Shown: piece by piece, positions 43,991 to 56,900 of the stretch
How positions within the stretch are numbered: position 1 is the first letter of the stretch
Layout: the number at the start of each line of letters is the position of its first letter
Source of the DNA: Verticillium longisporum
Taxonomy: Eukaryota > Ascomycota > Sordariomycetes > Glomerellales > Plectosphaerellaceae
Length of the DNA: 64,000 nt
Assembly (NCBI GenBank): GCA_019188255.1
Contig: JAETXT010000002.1
Coordinates: 4,960,001 to 5,024,000 of the forward strand
Reading direction: 5' to 3'
Position numbers and translations under genes: made by a program
The notes under the pieces: generated by a model
Database searches by the model: none
Told to the model about the DNA's origin: nothing
Seen by the model: only the letters and a program-made list of their open reading frames with translations

Positions 43991-44557
43991 ACAACTTTGC
44001 TTCCCTCTGACCATCCCCCTCGGGCCCTCACGTCAGCATCCAAGGGCACGCAGAGAGATCAGAAAACATCAGTCTCAGAGGCATCCAGCCGACCAGACGC
44101 CTCGCCCTCCGCGTCATCCGTCGAAAGGGTCCGCCGCCGCCTCTTCATCGGGAGCATTTAGAACAGTCGGTGTTCTGAAACCGTCTTTTTACTACTTTGT
44201 AAATGCAGATAGATGCATCCACCGCAGCCAGTGCTCTCCATCATCTTCTTCCTCCTCTTCTCCTCCCCATCATCAAGGTCTGCCCAACTGCCGAAACTCG
44301 ACACCGCCACGCCAGAAAGGAGGGGTTCGAATCTAAGCGTCTCCCCCTCAAAAAGGTCCATCACCAAGAGTGCACTGAAGACGCCGCGGCAAGCTGGCCA
44401 GCCTGCGCTGCAGACGCACGAAACGGACCGTTCCAGTCGGGCACGCTCGACGCTTCGTAACAAGGTAGATAAGGCCGCCGGGCAGGCACGTTCATCTCGC
44501 TTTGGTTTGCGTGATATAGTCATGCCTACTTTCGCTTCGGCCGCTCCGAAAACTTGA
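43991..44557 (+). other. Coding-like stretch, gene model unresolved
   Basis: Two segments in the same forward frame look like protein but lack a complete model. 43991-44161 has no ATG and reads ...SKGTQRDQKTSVSEASS... ending RRRLFIGSI-stop. 44213-44557 begins with an ATG, a hydrophobic stretch (VLSIIFFLLFSSP), then TPERR, SPSKR and KTPRQ. They are separated by two in-frame TAG codons. It could be exons of a small basic protein, a relic, or chance. The opposite strand also has an open frame of 197 codons, which lowers confidence. Confidence 0.25.
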
Positions 44558-46247
44558 CCCAGGTTCCGCGACGACCTGGTGGCGTTGCGTTGGGTAGCCT
44601 TAGTGTTCGGTCCCCTCCTGCGACATGAGGTCCTGCCCACTGCATCCCTACGCGCAGGCTGACCCCGCGTCTGGAGACGTTGTGCGGCAAGTGGAAAACT
44701 TCCGGAGTGGACCTCTATATGACGATCAATAATCGTCTCGCCAACATTCAAAGCCCAAATTTCCTGCGGCCAGTTTGGCCCACGTCACACACGTGGTGCT
44801 GATGGAGCCGATTGATAAGGCCATTGTTTGAGCCCCCCACGGCAGATGCCGTTTGAGTGTTAAGAGAAGGGAGAGGGGGCGTGTCCTACCTTTCTCTCCA
44901 GTTTAACTTGACGAAGGCAAGAGATCCAAGCCAAGGGCTGAGGCAACTCCCGAATGGCATCGCTAGAAGCCTGGCTATGTGAAGGGGAATCATGCATCAG
45001 GGGTCCCACAGCCCCATGAGAAATACCACCTCACCCAAAATGAACGGCACACGCGGAGCATACCCACAGCGTTCGACACCGAGTCAGCCGCCCTGGTGAA
45101 CCCCCTCCCGCGACTTCATTTCCCATAGGTGAGGGGAAGGGGGGGAGGAGTTCTGACGGCTCACCACCACCTCGTCCTTCAGCTGGTGGTCTTCATACAG
45201 GATGCTGAGGTAGGTAGTCAGGGGGGAGCTGCATCGCTTGAAGGGCCTCGATACGTTGCTCGACCCTGCCAAACCCCGGGAGGTGGATTTCTCGGAACGC
45301 CTCCTAAAAGGCATGTGTGGCGTGGGGTATCGAATCCTGGAAGAACACGATCAAACACACGTGGCTCCGCGTCTGACAGCAGCCAAGGAAGGCGTCCTTC
45401 GCAGCCAGCCTCTATTCGAGACGTCACCCCTCCCTCCCCTCTCTTCCACCTCCTCTTGTCCTCGAAACCACGTTCATCCCAACGACCATGCGGCCCGGAA
45501 TTTCATCCTCCTGCGGTTTCGTCCCAATTCTCAATGTTCCGAGCCGACCATTCCTCTTGGCGACCGAATTCCGAGACGCTGACGCCTTTTTACTCGTTGC
45601 CCATAATTCTGCAACGTGCCTGTGGTTCTCATGTCGTCATTTCCCTCTTCTTCTCCTCCTCCTCCTTCTCGCCGCCTTGTGTGTTCTAGACACGTCCTGA
45701 CAAAGCCTTTCTTCGGGGGAGGAAGGGGGGAGCGTCCCCTGTCAGCTGTAGGTGGGGCAAAGAAGGATGCCAGAAAGGGATGAAGCAAGTGAGGGGGGCA
45801 GAAGAAGAGAGAGACCGAGACGGAGCGAAACCAACACAATACCCCTCTCCTCTTGCTTTGACACCGCTGGCGAGGCCCTTCTCCAGGTTACTCACAGCCA
45901 TGTAGATTGCTGGCGAGGAGGACCGGCCAGAAAAGTCTAGAACCACCAAGCCCTTCGGAGGAGGCGTTCGAGGCTGGCCGGGTCATCCAAGGCAAAGTAC
46001 GTAGGGGTTTGTTTCTCTCATCACAGGGCAATATGTGACCTTCCATTTCTCCAGCTCAAACGCCGATGCGGGCGCTGTGTGGTACCGACCTTGGGTGGGT
46101 AGCGCAAGATGCAGTCGAAGCAGCTCCGTCGGCCCCCCTCGTTCGCGCCGTCTGCCATGCTCGTTCGTCCCACGGGCCTGGGCGAGCCTGAACCACCAGG
46201 GAGGGTAGCGCAGCCGGCCGGGGGTGAGGTGTGCGTCGGGCACGCTG

Positions 46248-46310
46248 GCTGCAGGGGAACCGCTGCAGGGGAACCGCTGCAGGGGAACCGCTGCAGAGGA
46301 ACCCGCTGCA
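46248..46310. repeat. 14-bp tandem repeat, about four copies
   Basis: Unit GCTGCAGGGGAACC, three perfect copies and a diverged fourth, each with a PstI-like CTGCAG core. Confidence 0.9.
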
Positions 46311-47157
46311 GTGGAAGAGTTCAAGGTCGGGTGCCAAGCGAGGAGGAGGCGAGGTATAGGGTGCTCCTGCTCGCCCAGGGGGCGGGGGTGATTCTTTCAG
46401 AGACCCGGGACGGTCTTGTACAGGCGGGGGATGGATGAGAGGGACGAGGTCTCTGCCCCCGTCCCTGGACACCCCTCCCCCCACTCCACCCTCTTGTGAG
46501 ACGGGGCTAGAGACGCGCCACGACGGGCCTTGACCCGTTTCCAACGTCGCTTCGCCATCGTTGACCGTTGGAACCTCATCCAGATTGACTTTTGTTGCAC
46601 CCGGAGAGAGGCGATGGCCCCAATGAGATTGACAATGAGATGGCAGGCACGCGAGGCGGCAGTTCTCGTTCGACTTTCTGCCATGTTACATTTGGGATCG
46701 GACCCCCAAATCGGTCTATCACCCTAGGCGAGCAACTCGCAGCTACTCCATGTCCCTCGCATATTGAGTCTCGAACAAGTGGCCATGGTCTGGACGTTTT
46801 GGTGGTGCCTTCAATCATGGAATCAACCAGTCGCTCGTTTCGTTGGAAAACAAAAAGAATCGAGCTACCTAGGCAGTCAGGTAAGGCCGTCGTGCATCGT
46901 TGTGACGCTCTCGCAACTCCACCGACAGACAGCCCTAGCACTGCCGATCGCTGGGGATTGACGTGATCACAGTGCCGCTCAAAACCCACGAGGCGACCGG
47001 AGACTTCTTTGCTGATCGACCTGATTGAGAAACACTACCATGTCAGCCGTTCGCCCATTGGCCTGCCCCCGTTTGATGTCAAAAACAGCGAACGGTAATC
47101 CTGCTGATCTTTTTCATGTGGTACAGATCAATGAGAACCTGAAATATTGGTGACATG

Positions 47158-47175
47158 TTTTTTTTTTTTTTTTTT
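47158..47175. repeat. Poly-T tract
   Basis: Eighteen consecutive T; a length that is error-prone in sequencing. Confidence 0.85.
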
Positions 47176-47667
47176 ACTTTTCTTTAGGTAGTCCGAAACA
47201 TGAGAGGATGCCCCAAAGGCCTCACATATCGAGTGTGTACCCCTTGGTATTCGACCGAACCATCACTGTACGCAACATGCGTTCCCCCCACCTTGTCTCA
47301 GCCCTCCCCTGATATGCAGTAAACTCCCAAGTGCTGATGGACAATGCCATAACAATTATGAAATACATGTTTGAAAGGAAGAGAAATCGTCATCATGCTG
47401 ACATGAGAAGAGGACGCCCATAACACCAACCAATGAGCTGAAGACGTTATATGCAGTAAATCAAAAACATGAAATGCTAAGTACCTGAGAGGCCGATGCG
47501 AATGGGTATCTGATATTCGGAGCAGAGGCTCAAAGCAAAGAATCGTAGAGTAGACTGGCCGTGAAAAATCGTTGCGACGTAGGGAGCGTGGTAGGAAATA
47601 CAAACATGTTGCGAAGCGAAGAAGGAAAACGACTGTTCCAAGCCCTCCGAGGTGCTGTGTGGTGGCT

Positions 47668-50003
47668 TCAGGGCTTGAAAACGGCGCTGGTTAGGAAGAA
47701 TGTCTCGCCATCTGCGGAAGGTGTTTTGGTGTCGTTAAACGGGTCCGTGGGCCCGGTTGGCGTTGGTGGAACAAGGAATGATGTATGCACAGCTTTGCCA
47801 TTCAGCATCTCGTGGCTACGAGCGCGGTGTATGTCTTTCCGCTCATCGGCCGAGAGGGGGCTGCTCGACTCCTCTCGTGAATCAGCGCTCATCTTGGCGA
47901 TCTCGCTCTCCACGTCAGCAAGTAGAGCGTAAACGTCGCTGTCGGCGTATACACGAATGCTTTCCACGTCTACGCGACGCTGCGCTGCCTCGGCATCTTC
48001 CTTGATGCTGGCGTTGCTGCTGAGTATGTCTTCTTTGGCAGGATCCTCGAGAATGGTGCTCGGGACATGTGCAACCACGCGCTGGGGCGATGGAGAGTTG
48101 CTGCCAGCGCGTGGAACAGCATTCTTAGTGGGGCTACGAGGAGGAGTCGAGATGTTGCCCACGCCAGCCGCTGCACAGCGGGCACCCATGGCTTGCTGAA
48201 GAGTGTCACTCGCCGGGGTTGCAACCATGTTGGGAAGGATGGCAGCGGCAGCCACATGTTCCAGAAGCTTTTGGCGAACGCGAGCACGGCGGTTTTCGGC
48301 GTGTTCCAGCTTATTGACCCAGTCGTCGATGGAAGCATCAAGTTCGCCGAGAGCCTCTTCCTGCTTAAGCATGGAATCGGTGCTGAATCGGGCTACGCGA
48401 GGGGAGCGCAGGTACTGACAGATCCGTGAATGGAGATTGCGGCGACCGGCCCTCAGCGAATGGTAAGTGCGGCGCAGGTATTCAGTCCTCTCATCAAGTT
48501 GTCGGAGCTCCTGAAACGTTGTTAGCAAGGATCATCCGTCAGGGGTTGGTGGCTTGGCGGTCATACCCTTGACAATGACTCGACATCTTCTTTTCTGAGA
48601 ACCTCGAATCGAGATGCTTGACCAAAGGCCTGCTTCTGAAGAGCCAGAAGCTCTATCTGGTTCATCTTGTTCGCGGCCTCACTGGCTTTGCACCCAGAGG
48701 GCAGCTCTTCGAACGCTTTTTGGTCGGTGCTACGAGTTCGTGCCGATTCAGCCCGCTGAGCGGATACCGAACCATCCTTACGATCGGTTCGCTTTCGAGG
48801 GCGGCCCCGTTCCATAATGCTGCCTGTTTCTGATTGCCCTCTGCGATGTCCCATGGGCACAGCTCGGGATTCGATCTCTTTCTTGGGGGTGTTGTTGGAG
48901 CTGCTCGATCCAGTAAAAGCTACAACTTCCGACGGTTTGGGCGATGCTCGCACATCGAGGAGGGGCGCTGACACAGGAGTGGGCAGCGCAACGGCAGAAT
49001 GCGTCGTTGTGGAGGACATTGGTGTTATCAGCGAGGTGGACGCTGTCAAGGGGGTGTAGGGCGTTCGGGAGAGAGGCGAGTCGTCAGTGCGAGCCGAACG
49101 CTGCACCGAGTCGGACGGCGTATTTCCCGAGCGGAGGCGGCTCAGTGACAGTTGGCGCGTCAGGCCAGAAAACCTGCCAGTGTGAGGAGGGGGATAACGA
49201 GAGGCGCGAGGCTTTTCGGCGACATGGGCTGTCTCGGGGCCTCTGATGCTGATCGTTGGTAGGACAATGGTTCGATAGTAGGCGAAAGTTCTAGTTCAGC
49301 ATTTTCGTCAAGAGAGTCTTGAACACAGGCGACGGCTTCAGCCACGTGAAGCCGCCTCCAGCTGTTGCCTGGTGCACTGATGGACCTCTCATGCAGCGGC
49401 GGCCTGCCGGGAATGGTAGCTAGAAAGTTAAGTCGGTTGCTCGAAAGCGAAAATATGGTGCGGTGCTTACGAGAGTCCATGGCAACTTCTTGCACGGTGG
49501 TCATGGGGCCCAGTTCGGGGACGCTCACTTTGCGTCTGCGGATGAGGTTGTGCTCCTTGATACGGACACGAAGACCGCCGCCGCTCATCTTTTCCTTGTC
49601 TTTCTCTGATAGTGCGGTTTGTCCAAGTGCGTAGGCTCTGGCCTGGTCGGGGTCGAGAGCCTTAGTCACCGGGGACGGCTGCGGCCTGCCCTTGGGGAAG
49701 AGCTGGTACTTCCGGACATCGGGCTGCTGCTGCTGCTGCTGCTGCTGGGTCTGCTGCATTCTCCAGACGTGAGGCTTCTGCTCGGAAGCCTGAGATGAGG
49801 TAGAGGACTGTATGCGTGAAGACTGAGTAAGTAATCCGGACGCATAAATGGGCGTGGAGGGCATCGACGGGTCGACATACCGAGTCACTTGAGGGTATGG
49901 GAGAAGGAGGTTTGGTTAAAAGGCCGGAGATCAGGTGTCCGTTTCCAAGTCCAGCAGCCCTGTCGAGGTCAGCCTCGACCATACAGGTAGCAATGTGTGC
50001 CAT
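47668..50003 (-). CDS. Uds1-type (up-regulated during septation) coiled-coil protein, one frame break
   Basis: Likely the fungal family that carries the Uds1 domain, named from a fission-yeast gene induced in septation. Exons as I read them: 49881-50003, 49471-49789, a region about 48567-49419, and 47668-48510; introns of 91, 51 and 56 nt. The N-terminal part has poly-Gln and the conserved ALSEKDKEKMSGGGLRVRI and LIRRRKVSVPELGPMTTVQE; splicing rebuilds MDSPTIPGRPPLHERSISAP. The C-terminal exon holds the helical domain (ELRQLDERTEYLRRTYHSL...SMLKQEEALGELDASIDDWV). Between about 49180 and 49260 the frame must change by one base, linking the region after NSWRR to PRASRYPPPHTGRFSGLTRQ; a C5 run lies in that interval. 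Otherwise the gene looks intact. Family naming is from memory of the conserved blocks. Confidence 0.72.
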
Positions 50004-51070
50004 GGCGAGGTACTGAGGGAGAGGAGGCCAGGGGTGTCGAGCTGGTCGTGTGTGCCCGTGTAAGAGGTAGATGGTTGGCAGGCAGCTTGATCCAGGATGT
50101 GGGACCCAGTTACCAGCTAGACTGACGGGACTGGCGTGAAGGACGAATATGTTGCCGCACTATTAGGAGAAACGGACGGCTGAGGCTATATATGTCTCAT
50201 GCAAACAGGGCCAGGATACGGCGGAAGAGGTGGAGAGCAAAAGAAGAGAAAGGTTATTAAGTGCACCGGAGCGCAGAGTACGACATTGAGCATCAGAGAG
50301 CCAAGGTGGCGGATAGGTGATGATGGGCGACATGCAGAGGCTAATATGTGAGTCGTTCTCTTGACAGGGAAGACGAAAAAGACGGGGCTCCAGCAAGAGG
50401 GACTCGGTTTGGCGGATTAGGGGGGCAGGGTAGGGAGGCAAGTGACATGGGAAAGGGGCGTAGAGAATGAGGACGGGCTGGAGGCAGGAGGCAGGAGCCG
50501 GGGACCTAGCGAGAAGAAACAGAAGGCGCGGAAACAAAAGCGGGATGGGTTTCTGAGACGAGGTGTCTGCACCGAGATTGACTCGAGTCGACCTCACCCC
50601 AGAGCTCAGACAGGTCTTGATGGTGATGGAGGTGATGTGCCAGGACTAGCTACTGGGGGGTTCTGGGTGCTGCTGCCGCATGGAAGCCCGGACATGAAAC
50701 CGCTTAAGCCCTGGAAGGACCAAGCGCATTCTCCACCTGCTCTGGCGAGACCGGGGTACCAGGAGGCAAGACAGGGGTCTGGCAGGTGGTCTACATGGTA
50801 GACAGGGTATCGGGATCTTGGTGCTCGGGTGCCCAGCTAGAGGTACTGCTCCCGCTAGGCAAGGTAGGTAGGCATCGTAAAGTAACCTCGCGGACCCCAT
50901 CTAGCCCATCTAGCCCCCCCCTCTCACCCATGTGCGCTTGCGCTTGTGCTTGGTAAATGAGAAAGGGTTCATGCGGCTTCTGGCTCACGCAGAAGAGGCT
51001 TGTCCTTTCCTTATCCAGATAATCAGTCCGGACGGTACTGACTAAACCCATGTTTGCGTGTGAACGATCA

Positions 51071-51106
51071 AGCAGGAGCAGCAGGAGCAGCAGGAGCAGC
51101 AGGAGC
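51071..51106. repeat. 9-bp tandem repeat AGCAGGAGC
   Basis: Four uninterrupted copies in non-coding sequence. Confidence 0.9.
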
Positions 51107-51418
51107 ACCGGGCTTGTCTGACGCAGCCACTTCCTCCCGCCTGTCACGGCCGTGTCAAGGCACAACTCCCGGTCTATCATCATCACCTCCGCAGCAACCC
51201 AACCAGTATGCCAAGCTGCCATCGCCCCAGTTGCGCTTGGTCAACAGATGCAACAATCTCTGTCGTGATGCTCCCGTCCTGTCGACGGCAGCTTGAGCAG
51301 CGCACGTCTCGAGATAGACGGATCCATTGTCGAGGATCCCCGCCGTCACGGCACCTACCGCGCCCGAGCCTCGCAATGGACCAAATGATCAGGGACGCAC
51401 TGCAACAACCATCCACCA

Positions 51419-51436
51419 GTCACACACACACACACA
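51419..51436. repeat. CA dinucleotide microsatellite
   Basis: Eight or so uninterrupted CA units. Confidence 0.85.
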
Positions 51437-53737
51437 GTCCCCCTTCGTTCACTCACACTTCACCTTCACTGCAAGACTCAACCAGGCCGCCCCCCTCGAC
51501 CACTGCCGGCGATCAACGTGCCAGACGAGGCCCCTGCACCCACCCTCCTGGTCGCTCCATGGCGATCTCTGCCCCGCGTTGCTTTCCCAACACGTCCGCC
51601 AGCAACTCGACGCACGAAACTCGCGTTGTTCGTCTGTCAACGTCGAGCAGCCTTGTTCCGCTCTGACCCCAAGCCGGCATGTCGCTCTGCGCCTCCTCTA
51701 CTGCCGGGATCAACGGTCTAACTCTCGGCTCGTCTCTGGTGCCATTCAAGACATCTTGCTTGCCGTGCTATCCTGTTCGATTGGGCATGTATGCTTCTTC
51801 TTCTTTGGTATACGCTAGCTCACTGGATCTGTGCTGGCCGCTAGTTCTCGTCCGGTTCCCGTTTCGGCTGACGCTCGCCGGCAACCGCCCGCCTTGCTAA
51901 AACAACCATCTCCACAAGCCTCATACAGAGCAGACCGCCTGACCACCTCGACTCAAGGAGCTGCACCTTGCTAGATCGGCCGATCAGATTGCGTTAGAGG
52001 CCATGGGTCACGGCCATTGGGATCGGGCTCGAAGAATACACCAGTAGAGTGGAAGCGCAAGTAGTCGGCCTATGCTGTTTGTCGATGCATGAATGATCTC
52101 CTCAGCAGACCAGGTATGTCCTGGAAGCCAGGACGACCTCACCTCCCTCTCTAACTTCCTAACGCCTGGCGACTCTCTACAAATCCAAGCCCTAGGAAGA
52201 TTTGCATGAACACCTGTGGCAGAAGTGACAAGCGAAGCGAGGAGAGGCCTGTGTACGATCCTGGACAACTTGTCCGATATTCAGGGCGTCTCGACGCGAT
52301 GGTGGTCTTGAGCCAAGAATGCGATTTTTACTGGCAAAGATGGAGATTCATAAGCTCGCGATTTGTGCCACGACTCGCAAGTTTCTGTAAAACTCCACTG
52401 GTCGCCGCCCGGTCTCGGAGCCGGTCTTATTTGCTCGGGCGGGAGATTCTCTCTTGACTCGAGGCTAACCGTTCGCACTACTGTAGGGCACCGTGAATGC
52501 AACCCTGACGATGATGGCGACTAGCTCACAGCCAGCTCGCAATTTCCTTGACCTTCGATCGGATCCACCAACATGAGGGCGAGGTGCAACATTGCTAGCG
52601 ATCTTGTATGGACGCGAGTCTCTGGACCCTGACCGAGGTTGGTGAATTAGACTTCTGTCACTGTGAAAGCCAATACCAACGTTAAAACATCAAGCATTAC
52701 CCCTTTTAATCATCGGAACACCCACGCATCTACGAGCTGTCACAGCTTCCAGCAATTTGCGCAACTCGTGCATCTGGACTCGTTGCCCTCTATCTCCCTG
52801 ACTAACACCGCCGGCCATCCCAGGTCGGCAGGCCCACCGGATGGCCAGTTTGCTCGCGCTGGGGAACACCTAGATGGAGTGGGGTGGTTCCGTTTCGACT
52901 AAGTTCGGCATGCATGCCGAAATATCCCAACCATCTACGATCAATTCTCACAAGGCGTTCCCTACAACGGACATCAGCTTTTGAGGTCGGCGGGAGTAAT
53001 CAGGAGTCATTGCATATCTGCCCGTGGGTTCGGGGTCCGGATGACGCTCGTCATTTTACTAACATCGGTCCAGGGAGCCAGCGAACCAGAGTCGTCGAAT
53101 CCGATAACGAAGTCGCCAACAGTGTTCGCCCACAGAGGCCCCGTCTCCTCACAGACCTGCAATTAGACGTCGAGGTCAATGCGCACGACTGCTTGGAATC
53201 ATCGCGCCGATTTCGAGCCAACCAACAGGTGTCTTCGTGGGTCCGGGCAGGGTCGCCAATCCTGCTGTGCCATTGAAGCATGTGGAGGATCATGTCATGT
53301 TGGGGTATCCGACGAAGCCGACCAACATGTCAATTTCAACAAGAGTTTCGTTGGCCGGCGTGTGCGAGGACAGAAACATTGCCGACCAGATCGGACAAGA
53401 CGCGAGGCGCCTGGGACGACGTTTCGAAACGTTGCAGCAATCAGTGATGGGCGACGAACAAGATCTTATCCCCCGCGTCATGACCAGGGGGATCCATGGA
53501 TTTCGAATGGCAATGGCGTAGAGCTCCCAAACCCGGGATTGGCCAGGAGGCCTGGTCGGCCGACGAGGCCCGGCTACGTCTCCGGTTCATCCCCTTGTCC
53601 TGGTCTTCGTATGCGTGAGATGTCCCTGCACCTCATTCAGGAGGTGAATCTGAGACCGTGCTGGCCCATCATGATGTCTCACACGCCAGGTTTCATCCCC
53701 TACATCAAGCTATTTCAGAGAGATAACGGCCACCACC

Positions 53738-53935
53738 ATCCCTTTGAACACGAGAACGGTCTCAGGTACTTTGAAGCCAAGAGCCGCCGGCTCGACCGCC
53801 TACTTAAAGGATCTTATCTCATATAGTGCTATCAAGCGATATTACATAACTGGCCCAGAAGCCAATTCTGCCATTATATCTGGAGCACCCAGTACGTACC
53901 GTTGTACCTGAGGTCGTTCTCGTGTTCAAAGGGAT
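53738..53935 (-). mobile_element. MITE-like 198-bp inverted-repeat element, copy 2
   Basis: Reverse-complement copy of the element at 4457-4654, same length (198 bp), apparently one substitution. Ends are ATCCCTTTGAACACGAGAA and its complement. The flanks of the two copies are unrelated, so the element and not the surrounding DNA was duplicated. It sits in the gene-poor region. Confidence 0.85.
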
Positions 53936-56900
53936 AGACTTTCTACCAACAACGATGATAGCTCGACCGTCAATTTCGACAAAAAGGGCTATCGCAGAAT
54001 GATGCCTCACGAGGTTGCATTATAGCAACCACCGACAGCAAGTGTGATGGTTATCTTATAGGGAGACATTCTTTTCTCACAAGTTGTGGGACCAGAAGCA
54101 CAACCCCGCAAGGAGCACCGTCTCTTTTGCTGTCAATTGAAGTCTCAATGGCTTCGGGCATTTGTTCTCTCATCATTTCCAATTCCGATTAGGCAAAGAC
54201 GGGAGGCCATGAAGGCAACTACTTGGACAGCCTCAAGATGATGAACACTTTCTACAGCTTATGAGTATCTTTCACAACGAGCTGGCGAGTACCAGTCAAG
54301 TGAAACACACTGCTTAACCGAAGCCCCAGGGACTGCCCGAGACCCTAATACTCGGGAAGTTTCCCGTCCCATCTTTTGTGTAGTTTCCACCTGTTCGCAG
54401 GCAATCTGGCATACAGCAGAATCCGTTCTGCTCGGCATTATTATGCTATATAGTCCTTGGCACGAAAGTGCAAATTTTCAACCCATGTCGGCAACCAACA
54501 TGTGAGGTGATTGAGGGCTGTTGAGAAAACCCTGCCCACCCGCTTCATCTGTCCTCCGATGCTAGCGCACACCATTTTCTCCTTGGTACCAGCACTGCAT
54601 CAAGCAAACCTAGCATCCAGGGTTAATTCACATCTTGTCTTGGTAATAAATCGAGGTGAGGTTTCACACAGACGCTGAGACGGGAGACTGAACTCCGAAG
54701 AGCATGCTGGCCGGATCGCGACTACTATCCGATGGCGTACTTTGTTCGCGGCAGCCGCGGGGTCTGGCAAACCGTGTGATGAGGTGCATGCTCGTCGATG
54801 TCTGCGAGCTTTCTGATCTCACCGCTGTTGACGCCCTCTGTGGCGATGTAACGTTAGGGGTGTGGTAAATGCGGGAGAGCTCCCGTGCACGAAGGTGAGA
54901 GCGATTGAGTGGCTTGACAGCGGATGTGCTCATACTTAACATCCCGCAGACGCAGGGACGTATACGTGGTATCAAAGGCATCTCTTGCTTGGTCGGCCAA
55001 GTGTCAGAGCTAATAGCAGCGATCGCGGAACTTTGGGTCGGACAGGACTGTTGTTGTCCGTATTGGACGTGTACAGGACACCGTTTCAGTAGACAGTACC
55101 AGTTTTGGCCAAAGTAAAGAGACGTAGTCCCCTTTGATGACCAGCCCAGCCTGTGCAGCACGTATGCCTGCGTTTGTCTTCTTATTCCGTTCCTTGCTGC
55201 CTTTGGGCACAATTGGGGCTTCGGGGATCGCGTTCACGAACGACAGCGGCAGCGCGCGGAGGAGTCCGAACTGGACATGTACGCACGTTCGTCGTGACGC
55301 TTGAGCTATATTGCCTGGGTCTATAGACCAGTACTGTCGATGACGCTCGGCCGGTACTAGACAGGGGTCCGCGTTAGCTTCATTTCCGGACTTCCATTCT
55401 GTGGAGTAGCTACCCAAGCGCAAGCTTGGGAGGGGCAAGGGGAGCTGGCAGAGCTCCCATGCGGCTTTGAACCTGTGTCTCTGGAGCAACCTGACGTTTG
55501 GGAGAGTTGGGAGGGGCGGGCTGTGACACAGCACAATTGCTATTGAGGCCTCTGATCTCGGATTACAGACTTGTTCAGAGTCAACGAGTTGTTCCCGTCT
55601 ACGACGAGATTTCTGGATCTGACAGAAGGTGCAGTGTCTTCGGAATGTTTTTTTCTCTTGCAGGCTCTCTCCGATTTCCGCCAACATACCTCACGAGTGC
55701 AAGGCTTAAACATGCAGCAGCCTCATGGCGTCGGTACTGCAGCTGTCTGGTCATCATCTCGCGGTTCATCATGCCCGAGGTACATGGCCAGCTGCAGGTT
55801 CCCAACGCCGGTGGTGATGCTGAGGCTGCTTTTCTACTGCACCAAAGTCCCATCACAATCGTGGCTGGCCGTAGCCGAAAATAAGTCCGCCACACCCTTC
55901 CGCAACGCCTGACGCCGCCTTGCTCCGTCGCAGACCTGCACTTCATCGCGCGCCGTCCGCAGACATGTTGGCTTATCAGGAGAGCTCAAAGCATCGAAAG
56001 CGCAACAGCCGCCGTGGCTGGGGCGGGATGGTCAGACATGGCGGATTGCGCGCCACCGCGGCGCGATCTGGCCAAACACCAGGGGCATGGAGTTCGGACG
56101 ATACGCTACATCCTCATGCGTTGTCAATGCGGGGGAGACGACGCAAGGCACCGCCAAGTATCACCACCCAGGGTCCTGTTTAGCCAGAAATGGTGCAGCT
56201 GAAAACCAGCTCAGAGCCCGCCCATGGAGCTTCCGATGGACTTCGGCCAGAGCTCAGTGCTGGTGTGCGCGGCGCGCGGGCCCGCAGGTACAGCGCTTGT
56301 TCTTCACGATCCTACGCATGTATCAGGGTCAGTCGCCGCGCCAGGGACGCGCTGCTCCTTGCCGCGGAGGAAACGGAAAAAAGAAAAAAAAACGTGGAAA
56401 GCACGGATAATCCCCCGCCGAGCAGGCATGACAGGGCCATTGTTTGTCCCGACGTCGTGCAGCGCCAATTTTGGCCTGATGACCTCTGATGACTTCTTTC
56501 GACATGCCCAAAGGCCCTTTTTGGTGCTGTGCTAGCGCAGCCACTTCGGGCCTCAGGCCTCATGACGACCCCTTCCACCTTTTGTTTTTTCTCTCTGTTT
56601 CTTCCAGGAGTGGGTAAACCTGCCGCGCCGTGGTGTTAGAGCCGGGATGGTGGAAACATCAGGCCATGATGGGACCGGTGAGGGGTGGAAGGAGCACCGA
56701 GACGGGCCAGATCGCGAGGCGGCCATACCCGAAGCGGGCGGTACTCCGTGGATGCAGATTGTCTGACTTCTCAAAGGGGAACTTGAATGTGTGGGGAAGG
56801 AAACGCGAACGGGGGACGACACAGCCACATTCGCGGGTTCAGCTGCTCATCGCTCGATATGGTCGGCTCGAGTTTCTCGGGATTGGCCAGGCATCTCAGG

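Larger units (their letters stand above)
43600..47667. other. 4-kb spacer without a confident gene
   Basis: 3' flanks of two convergent genes (CFEM, Uds1-type) with a long middle section. It contains a plus-strand coding-like stretch at about 43991-44557 (listed separately), a 14-bp tandem at 46248-46310 and a poly-T tract at 47158-47175. Other open frames look random. Confidence 0.45.

Noticed and set aside
44310..44340. GGTTCGAATC similar to a tRNA T-loop
   Set aside because: The flanking T stem does not pair and no A box lies upstream at the right distance.
53179..53826. 215-codon plus-strand frame running into MITE copy 2
   Set aside because: Its last third is the element itself and the rest has no recognisable domain.
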